Shown piece by piece: positions 57,089-64,000 of a stretch of 64,000 nucleotides of DNA. Every line of letters starts with the position of its first letter. The first letter of the stretch is position 1. Origin of the DNA: Halomonas sp. KG2 (lineage in GTDB: Bacteria > Pseudomonadota > Gammaproteobacteria > Pseudomonadales > Halomonadaceae). Location of the stretch: the NCBI GenBank assembly GCA_030440445.1, contig CP098528.1, forward strand, positions 2,790,001 to 2,854,000, in the 5' to 3' direction. The notes below the pieces were generated by a model. That model had not been told where the DNA came from and did not search any database. It saw only the letters and a program-made list of their open reading frames with translations. Made by a program: the position numbers and the translations under genes.

Positions 57089-58714
57089 TTACTCCTTTAG
57101 CACGCTAGAAAGCAGCGCGGTGGCGCTTTCAATTAACTCATCTAAATGCTGCGGACCTTTGAAGCTCTCCGCATAGACTTTGTAGAGTGATTCCGTTCCG
57201 CTTGGGCGGGCAGCAAACCAGCCATTGTCAGTGGTAACTTTCAAGCCACCAATGGCCGCTCCATTGCCAGGGGCGTTAACCAGCACAGCAGTGATTGGGT
57301 CACCAGCCAAGATGGTTTCAGTAACGCTTTCTGCACTTAGCTTTTTAAATGCAACCTTTTCTTCCACAGTGCACGCCGTATCCACACGTTTATAGAACGG
57401 CTCACCGAACCGCTCGGTTAATGAACGGTAGTATTCACTAGGCGTTTTCCCTGTGACCGCAGTGATTTCTGCCGCTAACAAGCAAAGCGCAATGCCGTCT
57501 TTATCAGTAGACCAAGCCTTCCCAGCGCGCGTTAACAAGCTCGCACCGGCACTCTCTTCACCTCCGAAAGCAAGCCAGCCATCGTGCAGACCTTCTACAA
57601 ACCACTTAAAGCCAACCGGAACTTCATAAAGTTCACGCTGATGAGAAACCACGATCCTATCAATCATTGAAGAAGACACCAGCGTCTTACCGATGCTGAG
57701 CGTTTCCACCCACTCAGGCCGATGACCAATCAAATAGTCCACGCACACCGCCAAAAAATGGTTCGGATTCATCAGCCCATTGGCATCCACAATGCCATGA
57801 CGATCAGCGTCAGGGTCATTGCCAAAAGCGAGATCAAAGCGATCTTTGACCTGTAACAGGTTAGCCATGGCATCAGGACTAGAGCAATCCATGCGAATCT
57901 TACCGTCGTGATCCGGCGGCATAAAACCAAAGCTGGCATCGACAGACGTATTGACCACCTCAAGATTCAAGCCATAGTGTTTAGCCACTGCCTGCCATAC
58001 CGGCAGCGCTGTACCGCCCATGGGGTCAACACCAAGAGTAAGATTGGCATTTTGAATAGCGGCCATGTCCACCACGTTGCTCAGCTGAGCCACATAGTGA
58101 GCCGTAAAATCGTACTCTTGAGCATGGGCAAGCCCCTGCTCTAAAGATAGCGGAGAAATGTCACATAATTGCCGGAGTAAATAGGCATTCGCGCGAAACT
58201 CAATCCACTTTGTAGCTTCAGTATCAGCTGGTCCACCATGAGACGGATTGTACTTTATGCCGCCATCTTCAGGTGGATTATGCGAAGGCGTAATAATCAA
58301 ACCATCGGCCAACGCTGCACCATACACTGCCTGATCTTGAAGATGCTGCTTTTGAGGACAGTTATACTGCAAAATTGCACGGCTGATCAGTGGCGTAGCC
58401 GTAATAGCATGGTCTTTCTCAATAAATACGGGCACCTTATTGGCGGCCAGCACACGAAGAGCACACTCCCAGGCGGGTTTTGAAAGTGCATGGGTATCGT
58501 AGCCAACGAACATCGGGCCTTGGTAGCCAGCCTCAGAGCGGTAATCAACCACCGCTTGAGTAATCGCAAAAATATGCGCGGCATTGAAAGTACGCTCCTT
58601 CGCTCTGCCCCGGTGTCCCGACGTACCGAACGCCACGCGCTCTTCAGGCACACTTGCATCCGGGGTTTCATCAAAAAAGGAATTGATGATATTCGCTACC
58701 ATGGCATTTTCCAT
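57089..58714 (-). CDS. pgm: Phosphoglucomutase (alpha-D-glucose-specific)
   Basis: 541 residues from MENAMVANI, with AAGGTG upstream; a start three codons earlier is possible. E. coli Pgm type, about 546 residues. Motifs: VAFGTSGHRG, LIITPSHNPPEDGGIKYNP with the phosphoserine, DPDADRHGIVD for Mg, GGEESAGASLL sugar loop, and ARPSGTESLYKVYAES phosphate loop. It interconverts glucose-6- and glucose-1-phosphate and feeds galU. Confidence 0.95.
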   Translation of the reverse strand: MENAMVANIINSFFDETPDASVPEERVAFGTSGHRGRAKERTFNAAHIFAITQAVVDYRSEAGYQGPMFVGYDTHALSKPAWECALRVLAANKVPVFIEKDHAITATPLISRAILQYNCPQKQHLQDQAVYGAALADGLIITPSHNPPEDGGIKYNPSHGGPADTEATKWIEFRANAYLLRQLCDISPLSLEQGLAHAQEYDFTAHYVAQLSNVVDMAAIQNANLTLGVDPMGGTALPVWQAVAKHYGLNLEVVNTSVDASFGFMPPDHDGKIRMDCSSPDAMANLLQVKDRFDLAFGNDPDADRHGIVDANGLMNPNHFLAVCVDYLIGHRPEWVETLSIGKTLVSSSMIDRIVVSHQRELYEVPVGFKWFVEGLHDGWLAFGGEESAGASLLTRAGKAWSTDKDGIALCLLAAEITAVTGKTPSEYYRSLTERFGEPFYKRVDTACTVEEKVAFKKLSAESVTETILAGDPITAVLVNAPGNGAAIGGLKVTTDNGWFAARPSGTESLYKVYAESFKGPQHLDELIESATALLSSVLKE

Positions 58715-58894
58715 GAAGAGCACCTTAACATTTAAGAATTCAGAAACACTTCAGCTTGAACGCTTTCCCCTACCCAACGCAGTATACCAAAAGACGAAAA
58801 TCTAATTGGCGTCTCCTTATCGCTCTGCAACATTTATTAATTATATAGCGACGCGGAATAATGCAGAAAATGGAAGAAGCACAATAAAACCAAT

Positions 58895-60118
58895 TCAAAG
58901 AACACCTGAAATAAGCTGCTTATAAACTTTAGCCTCTTTTTTCCAGTTGTGACGGGGCGCAGCAAAAGCCATCGGATCAGAGTAGTGATAAACGCCCTCC
59001 TCCTCTACGTTGCCATCGATACTCAAGCCAATCATACTATTTTTAGGAAAGTAGCCTAGAACTCGATAAATAGTATAGCAAGTCATCAAGCCAGATGAAG
59101 GTGGAGAACCAATCATGGATTGCAGCTCAAAAAATAATTTTTCATCAAAAAAATCGGTAGATTCTACCTGAGAAGAAATCTCAAGTACCTCTGACCACTT
59201 CGGTATAGAACGATAGATAGAATTAGGCCCGGTAAAAACAACTAAGCTGACGCCTGGTTGCAATGTGCGGTCAATCAGTGGTGTCGGAAGCATTCGTACC
59301 CAAACATCCGTTTTGGAGCCAATGTCATCTATAAACTCAGGCCCTAAAGAGTAGTTATTAAACCTGATCACAACGCGTTGAGCATCAACCCACTTACCTA
59401 CATTAGTACCAATAACACTAGGAGAATTCCCCACTACGCATATTGACCCCTCCGACATTTTGACAATATCTATTAAACTTACCCCTGGGGAGACTAATCG
59501 ATCAACTTCACTATGCGCAGACGATGGGTCAAAATAATGGGTTAGTGCTAGATAGCTAGCAGAGGAAAATGGAGATAAACGGCCAACTTGATACCACTTT
59601 TTAGCCTCGTCTACTTTATTTTGCTGTAAAAATTCAGAAGCCAACTCCAAACAAGCACGATAGTAAAAATTTTTATACAATAGACCAGCTGAAGCCATTT
59701 CAGAGTCAAAGGTACGTAACTCAGAGTCTGTCATTCTGCGGGTTTCTCGCAATGTCGCAATTAACTTAAAGAGATAGTAATTCTTTAGTACTTTAGCCCC
59801 CCTGTTAGCGGCTGCTACTAGAAGACTAATGGTTCTATCATTCACCTTTCCAGTCGCTCGCCGAGATAATGCGATAGAAAGAAGAAACAAGCCTGACGAT
59901 TTTTTCAAATCACCTTGGCGATATAGCAAAAGCACTTCTTTAAATTTCTTCTTCTCGAACAAGCGGTAGGCAAAAATTCCTTTAATCCAAGGGAAAGATT
60001 GCTTCATAAAAAAAAGTGCAAACGCATCTAAGCGATTGCTCAGAAAAAAGCAATTTCGGCAATAAGAGACACAAAAAACAAAAAGCTGAACTGGCAAAAA
60101 TATAATTTTTAAAATCAC
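58895..60118 (-). CDS. GT29 (sialyltransferase)-like glycosyltransferase with helical-repeat N terminus
   Basis: 407 residues. The N terminus (1-40) is hydrophobic and basic and may anchor it to the membrane; 45-205 is helical with repeat-like spacing. From about residue 225 a GT29-like domain: SICVVGNSPSVIGTNVGKWV, then RVVIRFNNYSLGPEF and DIGSKTDVWVR, recalling the large sialylmotif of animal sialyltransferases. GLMTCYTIYRVLGYFPKNSM and HYSDPMAF recall the small and VS motifs. GT29 enzymes use CMP-sugars (sialic acid, possibly Kdo). Last gene of an AT-rich four-gene operon. Assigned by motif resemblance, not by search. Confidence 0.65.
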   Translation of the reverse strand: MILKIIFLPVQLFVFCVSYCRNCFFLSNRLDAFALFFMKQSFPWIKGIFAYRLFEKKKFKEVLLLYRQGDLKKSSGLFLLSIALSRRATGKVNDRTISLLVAAANRGAKVLKNYYLFKLIATLRETRRMTDSELRTFDSEMASAGLLYKNFYYRACLELASEFLQQNKVDEAKKWYQVGRLSPFSSASYLALTHYFDPSSAHSEVDRLVSPGVSLIDIVKMSEGSICVVGNSPSVIGTNVGKWVDAQRVVIRFNNYSLGPEFIDDIGSKTDVWVRMLPTPLIDRTLQPGVSLVVFTGPNSIYRSIPKWSEVLEISSQVESTDFFDEKLFFELQSMIGSPPSSGLMTCYTIYRVLGYFPKNSMIGLSIDGNVEEEGVYHYSDPMAFAAPRHNWKKEAKVYKQLISGVL

Positions 60119-60126
60119 TTATTCCT

Positions 60127-61479
60127 CTACCAGTTATCAATAGACATAATATTATTTCTTAAAAACAACAAAGCGTCCCCAATACGGCTCTCTTTTTGTT
60201 TCTCTAAATTTCTAAGGCAATGAAAATAACAAGCCCACCATGTAAAAAGCTTATTATGTACAGAAAATGGAAATTGATCATGCAAAAAAAACTGAACCTC
60301 AGAGTATTTCAAATTTGCTTCAGACACAAAAGTCGCAATATCATATCCCAAAGGGCCAAAAGACAAATTCCCCCAATCAATGACAAAAAACTCTCCATCA
60401 CTCGAAAGAATCACATTATCTGCTTTAAGATCAGCATGACAAAAACCACTATCCAGCGTATCATCACCCAACAGCTTATTAAAATGAGCTTTCTTTAAGA
60501 AGAAAAAACCTATATCAAGCGCATATTGCTTTGATGAAACCGAAACATTACGAAGATGCTTTATCCTTCTCAAGGAGAAAATAAGCATCAATCTAAGATA
60601 TTTATAAGATGTAGGATAATGCGCATTAAAGAGAGTATTCCTTAGGTTCACCATATTGCGCCCTAATGACAGAGGCAAAGTCGGAACTCGAAATCTATCT
60701 ATCTTAATACTAGAAAGTCCACCACTACTCTCAAGCTCATGGTCATCAAACTCACGACCAATTAGTTTATCAGCATAAAAACTAGCGTTACCTAAACGCT
60801 CTACTAACTCTAAAACCTTGTCATGCGGAATAATTTCAATAGGTTCAACACTACCCTCACCTTGACTTATGTAAGGAAAGCAAGTTGCTTTAAATGGACT
60901 TTTATGGCCAGAATAATAAACCGGCCTTAAAACAAAGGTGGATGAGATGAGAGGAGCGCAACATTCATAGAAAAATGCTTCGCGGATATAGTTGTCTTTC
61001 TCCTTGTAGAACTTAGTAATAAACTCAGTCTTCTTATTGGCTACATGAAGTATACACCCTCTATTTGCAAACCCGCCGGGAAAAGAAAATTGCTTAGTCA
61101 CACGGCCAGCCACGGGCAGCGCGTCCCGTAACTCTCGCATCATTCTTTTCCACTGCTCAGAGTCCCTTGTCTCCATAGCCAAGTTAAAATAGGATAAAGC
61201 ACTACGCTTTTTCCCCAAGGCACTGAATAATCGCGAGCATGCCCAGTAGTAACGGCATTGCTCGCTAATCACTAGCTTATCTGGCCGTACCCTATCTATA
61301 TAGCTAAGTGCCGAAACCCATTCTCTCTCCCACACTTCCGCCTCTATACGGAGTAAATATATATAATCAGTAACATTTGGTTGCAGGCATGCTAATTTCA
61401 GATAAGCAAGGGCAAGCTTTCGCTTACCCTCCTTAAATTTATCAATTGCGACCACTGCATAGTGCTCAGCCAGCATCAA
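60127..61479 (-). CDS. TPR-like plus APH/choline-kinase-fold phosphotransferase
   Basis: 450 residues. Residues 1-110 are helix pairs with TPR-like spacing (AIDKFKEGKRKLALAYLKLA, ALGKKRSALSYFNLAMETRD). The kinase-like part has KTEFITKFYKEKD (possible ATP lysine), FCHADLKADNVILSSDGEFF (catalytic HxDxxxxN) and VIDWGNLSFGPLGYDIATFV (metal Asp). This is the aminoglycoside phosphotransferase fold, also used by sugar, choline and Kdo kinases. In a surface-glycan operon, phosphorylation of a sugar or glycan end is most likely (inference). It starts right next to the stop of the previous gene and is 8 bases from the next. Confidence 0.7.
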   Translation of the reverse strand: MMLAEHYAVVAIDKFKEGKRKLALAYLKLACLQPNVTDYIYLLRIEAEVWEREWVSALSYIDRVRPDKLVISEQCRYYWACSRLFSALGKKRSALSYFNLAMETRDSEQWKRMMRELRDALPVAGRVTKQFSFPGGFANRGCILHVANKKTEFITKFYKEKDNYIREAFFYECCAPLISSTFVLRPVYYSGHKSPFKATCFPYISQGEGSVEPIEIIPHDKVLELVERLGNASFYADKLIGREFDDHELESSGGLSSIKIDRFRVPTLPLSLGRNMVNLRNTLFNAHYPTSYKYLRLMLIFSLRRIKHLRNVSVSSKQYALDIGFFFLKKAHFNKLLGDDTLDSGFCHADLKADNVILSSDGEFFVIDWGNLSFGPLGYDIATFVSEANLKYSEVQFFLHDQFPFSVHNKLFTWWACYFHCLRNLEKQKESRIGDALLFLRNNIMSIDNW

Positions 61480-63219
61480 TTATAACCCTACGGAATGGCA
61501 TTTAGCTGTGTTTCGCTCAGCATAAAAATCAAGAGCCATTAGCGCGTTAGTGCTAATAATAGGCACTGGCATGTTTCTAATCGTGGCAGCCTCCCACCAC
61601 GTATGTTTAGTAAGCTCAGTCGTTGTCTTCATAGATACAAAATACTTGTTAGGAACATCAATTTTATAGACGAAATTTAGAATATATTCATCTTTCCTGT
61701 GTGCTTCAGGATAAGAAATCAATTGTTCAAAGCCTACTATAGGTTGAGCTTGAAGACGCAACACCTCAGAACCAAGCAGATCCTTCGTCAGCTTACCAAA
61801 AGCACTATCTAAAGTAAGGCCTGGGGCAACACGCATTGACGGTAAATCAAACTGGTTACGCGATGGGAAAGAGCGTCTTTCAGCCATCAGCACCCTACCT
61901 TCGCCATCCTCAATTACCAAACTAATCTTGATTGAAAAAACAAAAGGCTGCGGTTTACTATAATTAATAGTAAGAGCATCCAGGTACTTAAAGGCATCAC
62001 CGGACAGATTCGTTCGCGGCATAAGGACTTGTTCACACTCTGGTATAGCCGCACATAGATCCGCGAGCGTTGGCTTTGGCTCCTCATCAGTTGCTGCTAC
62101 TTCTGCTTCCGGCACTGGTTTTGGTACTAGCGTTTGTCCATATGTAGAGGTAGCGCTAAGTGCAGGTTTAGGTGTCTCACTTGTATAGACAAACGTATTT
62201 TCTTCCACCAGGAATTTAATTAATTTCTCACCATCAACTGCGATATTAAATGTTAATGCTGTTCGCTTTAGTGTCTTGCCAGCAGAGTTTTGGCGTACTT
62301 GTAACACATCATCAGTAATATCCATAAAGGATAGTACGCCATCTGGTAACTTACTCAAATTTGGGGAGATACCATAATACTCACCCAGTAGGCGTTTTAA
62401 CCCCATTGCGATAGTTTCTTTTGGGTTCAGCATTACAAAGGGCGTGGTTGCACCTGCATGTTCAATAGGATGTAATCGCACCACACGCAAGAGCGGCCCA
62501 CCTACCTTTACTAGCCTTGCAAGCTCTTTTTGTGGATCTTCAATAACAACGGGGGCAACTGGTTGAGGTAATGAAGGTATTTCACATACCTCAACTTTGC
62601 TATCAGACGTGCTGTGGCGGCGATAAAAATCTTCCGCTGCATCAAAGATTGGTTTTTGATTTGGTTTTAAGCGTAACTTACTAAATGGAGGTAGCTTAAA
62701 GCTCAGCAGTTTAATCTGGTCTACATTTGCTTCAGACAAATTATCTAACGCAGTACAAAACCAACTGGCAATGATAGTTGGCTTTACTTCCATACGCATT
62801 AGCTCTAGCTCATAAGGCAAACCAAATCGTTTGACTTCCACGCCTATATTTTTCTTTATCTTTTGGCCAAACGCATCACTTTCTCTAGGATGAAGCAAGT
62901 AGATAAAGTCAGCATCTTGGGGAAATTTCTGCCGGATACCTTTAAGCCAGTTAATATAGTGAAACTCTTTTAACCGGTCACGCTCAACAAAAGGAGCCCC
63001 TAGAAAATGAATAAGATTACTATCAGATGGCTTTGCTAGCAACGCCTCTTTTAGCAAGGGTTGACTATTATGGACAACCTTAACACCATTGACTGGAAAC
63101 AAGTCATAAACAGTAAATATGCTTTGGCTCTTAGGGAGGTTCACATGGTTTTTCAGCACCTTCCTGTGCCATAAATGATTATAAGCTCTACGATATAATT
63201 TTTGCACACCAAGCTTCAT
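61480..63219 (-). CDS. Polysialyltransferase-like segment fused to degenerate Nudix-like domains
   Basis: 579 residues, not a standard protein. Residues 1-200 resemble the C-terminal half of bacterial polysialyl-/LOS-sialyltransferases: SNLIHFLGAPFVERDRLKEF, then DADFIYLLHPRES with the HP motif, and KPTIIASWFCTALDNL. Residues about 235-355 and 440-560 each resemble a Nudix fold (PKETIAMGLKRLLGEYYGIS; EDGEGRVLMAERRSFPSRNQ with LDSAFGKLTKDLLGSE), but the Nudix box lacks most metal glutamates, so hydrolysis is doubtful. A Pro/Ala-rich linker joins them. The previous gene may supply the missing N-terminal half of the transferase. Confidence 0.5.
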   Translation of the reverse strand: MKLGVQKLYRRAYNHLWHRKVLKNHVNLPKSQSIFTVYDLFPVNGVKVVHNSQPLLKEALLAKPSDSNLIHFLGAPFVERDRLKEFHYINWLKGIRQKFPQDADFIYLLHPRESDAFGQKIKKNIGVEVKRFGLPYELELMRMEVKPTIIASWFCTALDNLSEANVDQIKLLSFKLPPFSKLRLKPNQKPIFDAAEDFYRRHSTSDSKVEVCEIPSLPQPVAPVVIEDPQKELARLVKVGGPLLRVVRLHPIEHAGATTPFVMLNPKETIAMGLKRLLGEYYGISPNLSKLPDGVLSFMDITDDVLQVRQNSAGKTLKRTALTFNIAVDGEKLIKFLVEENTFVYTSETPKPALSATSTYGQTLVPKPVPEAEVAATDEEPKPTLADLCAAIPECEQVLMPRTNLSGDAFKYLDALTINYSKPQPFVFSIKISLVIEDGEGRVLMAERRSFPSRNQFDLPSMRVAPGLTLDSAFGKLTKDLLGSEVLRLQAQPIVGFEQLISYPEAHRKDEYILNFVYKIDVPNKYFVSMKTTTELTKHTWWEAATIRNMPVPIISTNALMALDFYAERNTAKCHSVGL

Positions 63220-63253
63220 AGCATCACCAAATTTTAGGAAGAAATGTTAATTT

Positions 63254-64000
63254 TTAACGTTTTCTTGATGGATTCACTTTAGCTTTTGCGGGAGCTTTTC
63301 TTCCAGCTGCCGCTCTAGCACCAACTTTCCTTCCTTCGGAAGCTTTAGAGCCTAGTGACTTTCTTGGTACCCCTTTAGTAGAAGAATTTTTATTAATAGC
63401 TTTTCTTGCAGCAGGCTTAGCAGCTCCGGTCTTTTTGATCGCAGCAGTAGATGCCCGAGCTTTAGAAACTGGCTTTTTAGCAATGGCTGTTTTTTTAGAT
63501 GCTACTGCCTTCTTGCCTACTGCAGGTTTCTTAGTTGAAGCCTTAGCTACGGCAGGTTGTTTAGCAGCAGCCGCCTTACTAGCCACTGCTGGTTTCTTAC
63601 CAGCAACCGCCTTACTAGCCACTGCTGGTTTCTTACCAGCAACCGCCTTACTAGCCACTGCTGGTTTCTTACCAGCAACTGCTTTTTTAGCTGCAGCCTT
63701 GGAACGACGCTTCCGCACTTCAGGAGTAAACACCCTCTCCTCTTGCCATAAAAAATAAGAGAGCGTGCCATCTTCTAACCAGATTAGCTCTCTTGCATCT
63801 AAGTAACTAGCTATTACTCTGTTGTCTACTTGGCGATTATGGCAAAGAAAGACAAATTGTACACCTTTCGCAAAATCTAACTTACGCTGCCATTCTCTAA
63901 AAAACTTATACTGCAAATATCTTTTTTTGTTTCCCTTTGCTTTTAAGCGTGGCGGCACAGGAAACGGATCTATCCTTATCACCTCCTTCCACTTGACCAA
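63254..64000 (-). CDS. Polysialyltransferase-like N-terminal piece with histone-H1-like Lys/Ala/Pro tail, 5' end may lie outside window
   Basis: Frame open to the window edge; the first codon there is TTG, so the true start may be further upstream. Residues 1-95 read like a Rossmann half of a polysialyltransferase-type enzyme (FAKGVQFVFLCHNRQVDNRV, ELIWLEDGTLSYFLW, in the place of the acidic EDG motif). From residue 98 to 248 the protein is almost only K, A, P, V, R, S, including a 12-residue repeat (AVAGKKPAVASK), like AlgP or histone H1 tails. Such a tail binds polyanions, either DNA or an acidic polysaccharide. 34 bases separate it from the next gene. Confidence 0.5.
   Translation of the reverse strand: MVKWKEVIRIDPFPVPPRLKAKGNKKRYLQYKFFREWQRKLDFAKGVQFVFLCHNRQVDNRVIASYLDARELIWLEDGTLSYFLWQEERVFTPEVRKRRSKAAAKKAVAGKKPAVASKAVAGKKPAVASKAVAGKKPAVASKAAAAKQPAVAKASTKKPAVGKKAVASKKTAIAKKPVSKARASTAAIKKTGAAKPAARKAINKNSSTKGVPRKSLGSKASEGRKVGARAAAGRKAPAKAKVNPSRKR
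63574..63681. repeat. 36-bp tandem repeat inside the Lys/Ala-rich tail
   Basis: Three nearly identical 36-bp units beginning at 63574, 63610 and 63646, each coding on the minus strand for the 12-residue unit with core GKKPAVASK. Copy number changes would lengthen or shorten the tail without loss of frame. Confidence 0.9.

Noticed and set aside
63574-63681. 36-bp repeats as a CRISPR array
   Set aside because: Units are directly adjacent without spacers and lie in a coding frame.

Overview
The window looks like chromosome of a halophilic gammaproteobacterium close to Halomonas/Vreelandella. This rests on protein-level resemblance and gene content (TRAP transporter, GABA shunt, periplasmic broad-specificity racemase, KpsC/KpsS capsule genes, Csu-type pili); no database search was run. 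Most of the sequence is ordinary moderately GC-rich coding DNA. AT-richer patches lie at 51.3-52.6 kb and 58.9-64 kb, and a decayed mobile region lies at about 17.8-25.2 kb.

Left part (1-17.8 kb), metabolism: the 3' part of hutH, then a same-strand run of etfB, etfA, a YjiH-type membrane protein, an FAD-linked 2-hydroxyacid dehydrogenase and a PLP aminotransferase. Next come a periplasmic amino-acid racemase, a TRAP transporter (dctP-dctQ-dctM), the GABA catabolic genes gabD-gabT with a CsiR-type regulator, a CAP-domain secreted protein and CreA.

Decayed island (17.8-25.3 kb): an IS5 transposase relic, an intact lemA/DUF3137 pair, a fragment of a UPF0324-like membrane protein, and an IS3-family element broken by a group II intron and then by an IS110 element. 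A frameshifted and truncated P4-type integrase follows, next to tRNA-Arg(CCT), the probable attachment site.

Capsule/lipid operon (28.8-43.7 kb): after an AEC transporter and a PAS-GGDEF diguanylate cyclase comes a tightly coupled seven-gene operon. It encodes KpsC, KpsS, a short-chain reductase, an LtaS/sulfatase-like membrane enzyme, a 2438-residue single-module reducing polyketide/fatty acid synthase, an alpha-oxoamine synthase and an RfaH/NusG-like antiterminator. The gene set resembles wcbA-O-P-Q-R-T of Burkholderia capsule loci. The enzyme logic suggests a polyketide-derived, sphingoid-like aminolipid connected with a Kdo-primed capsule.

Right part (43.7-64 kb): rnk, gdhA, a five-gene Csu-type chaperone-usher pilus operon, a MOP-family flippase, a tandem 138-bp repeat, and the sugar-nucleotide precursor genes glmS, cysQ, galU and pgm. 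The window ends in an AT-rich minus-strand operon: a GT29 (sialyltransferase)-like protein, a TPR plus aminoglycoside-phosphotransferase-like kinase, and two proteins that look like separate pieces of a polysialyltransferase-type fold. One of these pieces is joined to Nudix-like domains and the other to a histone-H1-like Lys/Ala/Pro tail. That operon and the PKS/oxoamine-synthase operon are the most unusual parts of the window.
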